Shown here: one piece after another, positions 60,667 through 64,000 of the stretch
How positions within the stretch are numbered: the stretch's first letter is position 1
How the letters are laid out: the number at the start of each line of letters is the position of its first letter
Assembly: GCF_042653205.1 (NCBI RefSeq)
Contig: NZ_JBHSHY010000005.1
Location: forward strand, 124,001 to 188,000
Length of the DNA stretch: 64,000 bases
Direction: 5' to 3'
DNA from: Paenibacillus_Z sp042653205
GTDB lineage: Bacteria > Bacillota > Bacilli > Paenibacillales > Paenibacillaceae
The notes under the pieces: model-generated
Databases searched by the model: none
Told to the model about the DNA's origin: nothing
Seen by the model: only the letters and a program-made list of their open reading frames with translations
Program-made: the position numbers and the translations under genes

Positions 60667-61119
60667 ATGAATAATTGCTCCACGATTACCAAGCCGGCGA
60701 TGAATATGGTCGGCATCAGTTATTGCGGTCCATACTCGACGTTTCCGGACGAAGCGATTCATCTGCAGAGTGAGTTTCTCTCCAGAAAGCACGAAATCGA
60801 AGGCGACGTGAAGACGACCGTCCTGTACAGTCCGTATTTCGGCAACGAGGTGTTCGCGACGTACTGGGCATGCTTCGAGGTACCCCACTTGGAGCAAGTG
60901 CCTAAGGGCATGGTGCAATTCACGATACCGCAGCGGACGTACGCCATGTCCGTCTGCACGAACAAACGGATCGGCGAAGGCTACGAGCAGCTGACGGGCT
61001 GGATGAACGAACAGAAGCTGGCGAAGCGGGAGAATGCCGTTTCCCTCGAAATCTTTTACATTGACGAGCATTTGGAAGAGGAGCAGGTCGAGCTGCTGAT
61101 TCCGATTGACGAACCATAA
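60667..61119 (+). CDS. GyrI-like (AraC effector-binding domain) protein
   Basis: A 150-residue stand-alone GyrI-like small-molecule-binding domain: MVGISYCGPYSTFPDEAIHLQSEFLSRKHEI, TVLYSPYFGNEVFATYWACFEV, GMVQFTIPQRTYAMSVCTNKRIGEGYEQLTGWMNEQKL and a final LEIFYIDEHL. Such SOUL/GyrI domains bind hydrophobic or cationic ligands, often in regulators; here no DNA-binding domain is attached. A G-rich ribosome site precedes the ATG. Confidence 0.8.
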   Translation: MNNCSTITKPAMNMVGISYCGPYSTFPDEAIHLQSEFLSRKHEIEGDVKTTVLYSPYFGNEVFATYWACFEVPHLEQVPKGMVQFTIPQRTYAMSVCTNKRIGEGYEQLTGWMNEQKLAKRENAVSLEIFYIDEHLEEEQVELLIPIDEP

Positions 61120-61133
61120 CGCCAGGACGAGAA

Positions 61134-61175
61134 CGCCCTGCCGTCGGCCACCGAGCCGAGCGGCAGGGTGTTTTT
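61134..61175 (+). terminator. Terminator after the GyrI-like gene
   Basis: CGCCCTGCCG (61134-61143) pairs with CGGCAGGGTG (61161-61170), then TTTTT. Confidence 0.75.
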
Positions 61176-61267
61176 GGTGCAATCGCCGGCGGAGCGCGAT
61201 GAATGGCCGGGCTTGCGACGCATGCGATTTGCGTGCAATCCTTATTTCTGCGAGGAGGAAATGAATC

Positions 61268-62071
61268 ATGACGATATCGATCGCGGTCATCGATGCGTTC
61301 GCATCCGAGCCGTTTCGCGGCAATCCGGCGGCGGTATGCCTGCTGGAGGAGAAGCGGGACGCCGAATGGATGCAGCGGGTCGCCGCGGAAATGAATTTGC
61401 CGGAGACGGCGTTTCTGCTGCGCGACGGGGCGGACGGTTACGGACTGCGGTGGTTTACGCCGGTTCAGGAAGTGGAGCTGTGCGGACACGCAACGCTGGC
61501 GAGCGCGCATTACCTATGGACTAACGGCCTGCTGGCGCCGGACCGGCAAGCGCGGTTTCATACGCTGAGCGGCATGTTGACGGCGGACCGATCCGCTGAC
61601 GGCATCACGCTCGATTTCCCGGCGGAGCCTGCCCTGCCCGCGACGGCGCCGGAGGAGCTGATTCAAGGCTTGGGTCTCATTCCGCGCTACACCGGCCGCA
61701 ACCGCATGGATTTCTTGGTCGAGGTGGACAGCGAAGAGACGGTCCGCGAGCTGCGGCCGGATTTCGCCCTGCTCGCGCGGGTGAACGCTCGCGGCGTCAT
61801 CGTGACGAGCCGCGGTTCGGACGACGCTGAGCCGCGATACGACTTCGTCTCGCGCGCCTTCTACCCGGCCGCCGGCATCGACGAAGATCCCGTGACCGGC
61901 TCCGCCCATTGCGCCCTCGCGCCATATTGGCAGCGCCGGCTGCGGAAGGACGAGCTTCGCGCCTACCAAGCGTCGGCGCGGGGAGGGGAGCTTCGCGTAT
62001 CCGTTCGCGAGGAGCGCGTACGCTTGACGGGCCGGGCCGTCACGGTGCTGAACGGCCGGCTAGAGGTGTGA
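61268..62071 (+). CDS. PhzF-family isomerase
   Basis: A 267-residue protein of the PhzF/diaminopimelate epimerase fold: AFASEPFRGNPAAVCLLEE, the catalytic glutamate in MNLPETAFLL (around residue 45), RWFTPVQEVELCGHATLASAH and EDPVTGSAHCALAPYW. PhzF isomerises DHHA in phenazine synthesis, but most members outside phz operons have unknown substrates. No other phenazine gene is nearby. GAGGAGGAA precedes the ATG. Confidence 0.9.
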   Translation: MTISIAVIDAFASEPFRGNPAAVCLLEEKRDAEWMQRVAAEMNLPETAFLLRDGADGYGLRWFTPVQEVELCGHATLASAHYLWTNGLLAPDRQARFHTLSGMLTADRSADGITLDFPAEPALPATAPEELIQGLGLIPRYTGRNRMDFLVEVDSEETVRELRPDFALLARVNARGVIVTSRGSDDAEPRYDFVSRAFYPAAGIDEDPVTGSAHCALAPYWQRRLRKDELRAYQASARGGELRVSVREERVRLTGRAVTVLNGRLEV

Positions 62072-62110
62072 GCGGCGGCCGCCAGGCTAGATTAGAACGC
62101 CTCCTTGTGC

Positions 62111-62116
62111 TATAAT
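62111..62116 (+). promoter_or_regulatory. -10 element before queD
   Basis: A TATAAT hexamer at 62111-62116, about 40 bases before queD. The -35 (TAGATT) is poor. No preQ1 riboswitch was recognised in the short leader. Confidence 0.35.
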
Positions 62117-62152
62117 CGAAACTTGCAGTCGTACTACGAGGAAGGTGTAAAC

Positions 62153-62635
62153 GTGACATACGAGATTCCGAAGCGCATCCAGCAGCTCGGTACCGATATT
62201 GAGGAGCGGCAGCTTCGGTATCATAACCGAAGGGTGCTCGTTTCCAAAGAGTTTACTTTCGACAGCGCGCATCATCTGCATCTGTACGAAGGCAAGTGCA
62301 AGAGCCTCCACGGCCATACGTATAAGCTTCAAACGATCCTATCCGGAACGACCGACAAGCGCGGACTGACGATCGATTTCGCCGATATGAAACGGATCGC
62401 CAAAGAGCGGGTGATCGACGTGATCGATCACCGCTACCTGAACGAGGCGCTCCCGCCGATGAACACGACGGCGGAGAACATGGTCGTCTGGATGTACGAG
62501 CAAATCCATGCGGCGCTGGTCGAGGAAGGCCACTATCCGAACGTCCGCATCGAGGAAATCCGGCTCTGGGAGACGCCGTCGAGCTACGCGGCGGTCACGA
62601 GGGCCTTCATGGAGGCGGACGATCATGCAGACTGA
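62153..62635 (+). CDS. queD: 6-carboxy-5,6,7,8-tetrahydropterin synthase
   Basis: A 160-residue pterin-fold enzyme converting 7,8-dihydroneopterin triphosphate to carboxy-tetrahydropterin for queuosine: FTFDSAHHLHLYEGKCKSLHGHTYKL gives the zinc histidines and the catalytic Cys, with DHRYLNEALPPMNTTAENMVVWMYE and an RIEEIRLWET end. The N-terminal extension of about 25 residues is typical of Bacillus QueD. The GTG start follows GAGGAAGGTG. It overlaps queE by 11 bases. Confidence 0.94.
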   Translation: MTYEIPKRIQQLGTDIEERQLRYHNRRVLVSKEFTFDSAHHLHLYEGKCKSLHGHTYKLQTILSGTTDKRGLTIDFADMKRIAKERVIDVIDHRYLNEALPPMNTTAENMVVWMYEQIHAALVEEGHYPNVRIEEIRLWETPSSYAAVTRAFMEADDHAD

Positions 62636-63335
62636 ACCGGTCGAGAAGGAGCCGAGAGCCATTCGGCTGCCGATGGTGGAAATTTTCGAAACGGTCGAAG
62701 GCGAAGGCACGCGTGCCGGGTTCCCGACCGTTTTTGTTCGTCTGTTCGGCTGCAACCTCCGCTGCGTCTGGTGCGATACCACATACAGCTATCCGCCGGC
62801 GGAAGCGGAATTTACGATGACGGTCGAAGAGATTGCCGCAAAGGCGGAACGCGAATACAAAGCGGAGCATATCTGCATGACGGGCGGCGAGCCGCTGCTG
62901 TACGGCAGCCGGTCCGCGGCGCTGCTCGAAGCGCTGTGCGCGATCGAACGCATCAAGGACGTCCACGTCGAGACGAACGGCGCGATCGATCTGGCGCCGT
63001 TTCTGCGCGACGTCCGTTCGCCGAAGGCGCGGTACATTATGGACTACAAGCTGCCGGATTCCGGCGAGAACGCGGCGATGCTGCACGGCAATTTCGCATT
63101 GCTTCGCCCGCAAGACGAAGTTAAATTCGTCATCGCGAGCGACGCGGACTTCGACTTCGCGGTGCATGTGCTGGCCGAGTACCCGACCGAGGCACTGGCG
63201 CTGTTCAGCCCGGTCTGGGAGAGCATGCCGCCGGCTAGGCTGGTTGAGAAGATGCTTGCCGCGGGGTTGACCGGCGTTAAGCTGAACATGCAGCTGCACA
63301 AAATCATTTGGGATCCGGCCAAGAGAGGTGTTTGA
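62625..63335 (+). CDS. queE: 7-carboxy-7-deazaguanine synthase (radical SAM)
   Basis: A 236-residue radical SAM enzyme with the cluster motif CNLRCVWC (Cys-x3-Cys-x2-Cys, around residues 39-46) and EIFETVEGEGTRAGFPTVFVRLFG before it, followed by ICMTGGEPLLYG. It closes the five-membered ring of CDG from carboxy-tetrahydropterin. The ATG at 62625 is inside the end of queD, with GGAGGCGG upstream. Confidence 0.94.
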   Translation: MQTEPVEKEPRAIRLPMVEIFETVEGEGTRAGFPTVFVRLFGCNLRCVWCDTTYSYPPAEAEFTMTVEEIAAKAEREYKAEHICMTGGEPLLYGSRSAALLEALCAIERIKDVHVETNGAIDLAPFLRDVRSPKARYIMDYKLPDSGENAAMLHGNFALLRPQDEVKFVIASDADFDFAVHVLAEYPTEALALFSPVWESMPPARLVEKMLAAGLTGVKLNMQLHKIIWDPAKRGV

Positions 63336-63336
63336 G

Positions 63337-64000
63337 TTGACGAAAAAAGCAGTCATCATTTTAAGCGGAGGGCTCGACAGCACGACGTGCATGGGCTATG
63401 CCAAAGAAGCGGGCTACGAGCTTTATCCGATTTCCTTCAACTACGGGCAGCGCCATATCATCGAGCTCGAGAATGCCCGCGCCGTGGCGGAGCATTACGG
63501 CACGCTCGACCGGTATAAGGTCGTGCAGCTCGGATTCCTGCGGGAGTTCGGCGGCAGCGCTTTGACCGATGACAGCATCGATGTGCCGAAGACGGGCGCG
63601 GAGCCCGTGCCGGACGAGCCGGGCGAAATTCCGGTCACGTACGTGCCGGGACGCAATCTGCTGTTCCTGTCGATCGCGACGTCGTACGCGGAGACGGTCG
63701 GCGCGGAGGCGATCTACATCGGCGTGAACGCGCTCGATTACAGCGGCTACCCGGACTGCCGGCCTGAATTCATCGCGAAGGTGCAGGACGTGATCGCCCT
63801 CGCGACGAAGGTCGGCGTGGAGGGAAAGCCGATCTCCATCGAGACGCCGCTCATCCATCTGACGAAGGCGGGGATCGTAGCGGAAGGGCTGCGCATGGAC
63901 GTGCCGTACCACCTGACGACGTCCTGCTATAATGGGGAGAAGGAAGCGTGCGGCGAATGCGACAGCTGCCGGTTGCGGCTGAAGGGCTTCGCCGAGGCCG
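63337..64000 (+). CDS. queC: 7-cyano-7-deazaguanine synthase, cut by the window end
   Basis: A partial frame of 221 codons, open to the last base. It has the PP-loop ILSGGLDSTT near residue 8, FNYGQRHIIELENARAVAEHYG, VPGRNLLFLSIATSYAET and the zinc cysteines in CYNGEKEACGECDSC near the end. QueC converts CDG to preQ0 with ATP and ammonia. The TTG at 63337 follows GAGAGGTG and lies one base after the queE stop. Almost the whole protein (usually 220-230 residues) is present. Confidence 0.93.
   Translation, partial: MTKKAVIILSGGLDSTTCMGYAKEAGYELYPISFNYGQRHIIELENARAVAEHYGTLDRYKVVQLGFLREFGGSALTDDSIDVPKTGAEPVPDEPGEIPVTYVPGRNLLFLSIATSYAETVGAEAIYIGVNALDYSGYPDCRPEFIAKVQDVIALATKVGVEGKPISIETPLIHLTKAGIVAEGLRMDVPYHLTTSCYNGEKEACGECDSCRLRLKGFAEA

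Noticed and set aside
1..64000. Search for CRISPR arrays, tRNA or rRNA genes, transposases, phage genes and toxin-antitoxin pairs
   Set aside because: None could be recognised by eye in sequence or in the translated frames. tRNAscan or a CRISPR finder would be needed to exclude short or unusual cases.

Overview
The window reads as a stretch of chromosome from an endospore-forming Firmicute of the Paenibacillaceae (Paenibacillus/Cohnella type). The base composition is high in G+C for a Firmicute. The gene order from about 0 to 35 kb closely follows the Bacillus subtilis yrbG-spoVB-comN-secDF-recJ-apt-relA-dtd-hisS-aspS-tcdA-rarA-cymR-iscS-mnmA-yrrD-yrrI-alaS-ireB-ruvX-yrzB-mltG-yrrN-yrrO block. 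Sporulation genes (spoVB, a YjcZ-type micro-protein) support this. No rRNA, tRNA, CRISPR, prophage, transposase or insertion sequence was found. Most long reverse-strand ORFs are shadows caused by GC bias.

Region 1 (0-35.5 kb) is housekeeping. It holds protein export (secD and secF as separate genes), stringent response and purine salvage (relA, apt), DNA repair (recJ, rarA, ruvX), tRNA charging and tRNA quality control (hisS, aspS, alaS, dtd, tcdA), sulfur trafficking and tRNA thiolation (cymR, iscS, mnmA), metal transport (mntH, a CNNM/CBS exporter, an unusual CDF protein) and cell wall and RNA modification (mltG, two U32 proteins). hisS and alaS each follow a T-box leader. mntH carries two operator-like palindromes over its promoter. 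The CNNM gene follows a structured leader with a six-codon ORF.

Region 2 (35.5-53.8 kb) is more species-specific. It holds a chemoreceptor with a SigD-like promoter, a MerR regulator with a YugP protease, amtB with a perfect GlnR/TnrA-type box, then a GlnD-like DUF294 protein and a DnaQ-type exonuclease. After these come a JAMM protease, an MFS exporter, a ResA/TlpA thioredoxin, citramalate synthase, a Y-family polymerase behind a LexA-like palindrome, ferredoxin, class 2 pyrD, a small alarmone synthetase, a pseudouridine synthase and a Cof phosphatase.

Region 3 (53.8-64 kb) is accessory in character. It holds three GNAT acetyltransferases, a lipoprotein, a VanZ protein, a decayed HAD gene, a eukaryotic-type HisA, a P-loop protein, glutathione-independent formaldehyde dehydrogenase, a GyrI-like protein and a PhzF protein. 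The queD-queE-queC operon for preQ0 follows; queC runs off the end of the window.

The most promising unexplained signals are the leader RNA before the CNNM gene, a four-fold 11-bp repeat promoter that appears to make a roughly 56-nt terminated RNA upstream of hisS, the operator candidates at mntH, amtB and dinB, the CDF protein with replaced metal ligands, and the eukaryotic-type HisA next to a HAD gene with two lesions. No complete new multi-gene system could be recognised with confidence.
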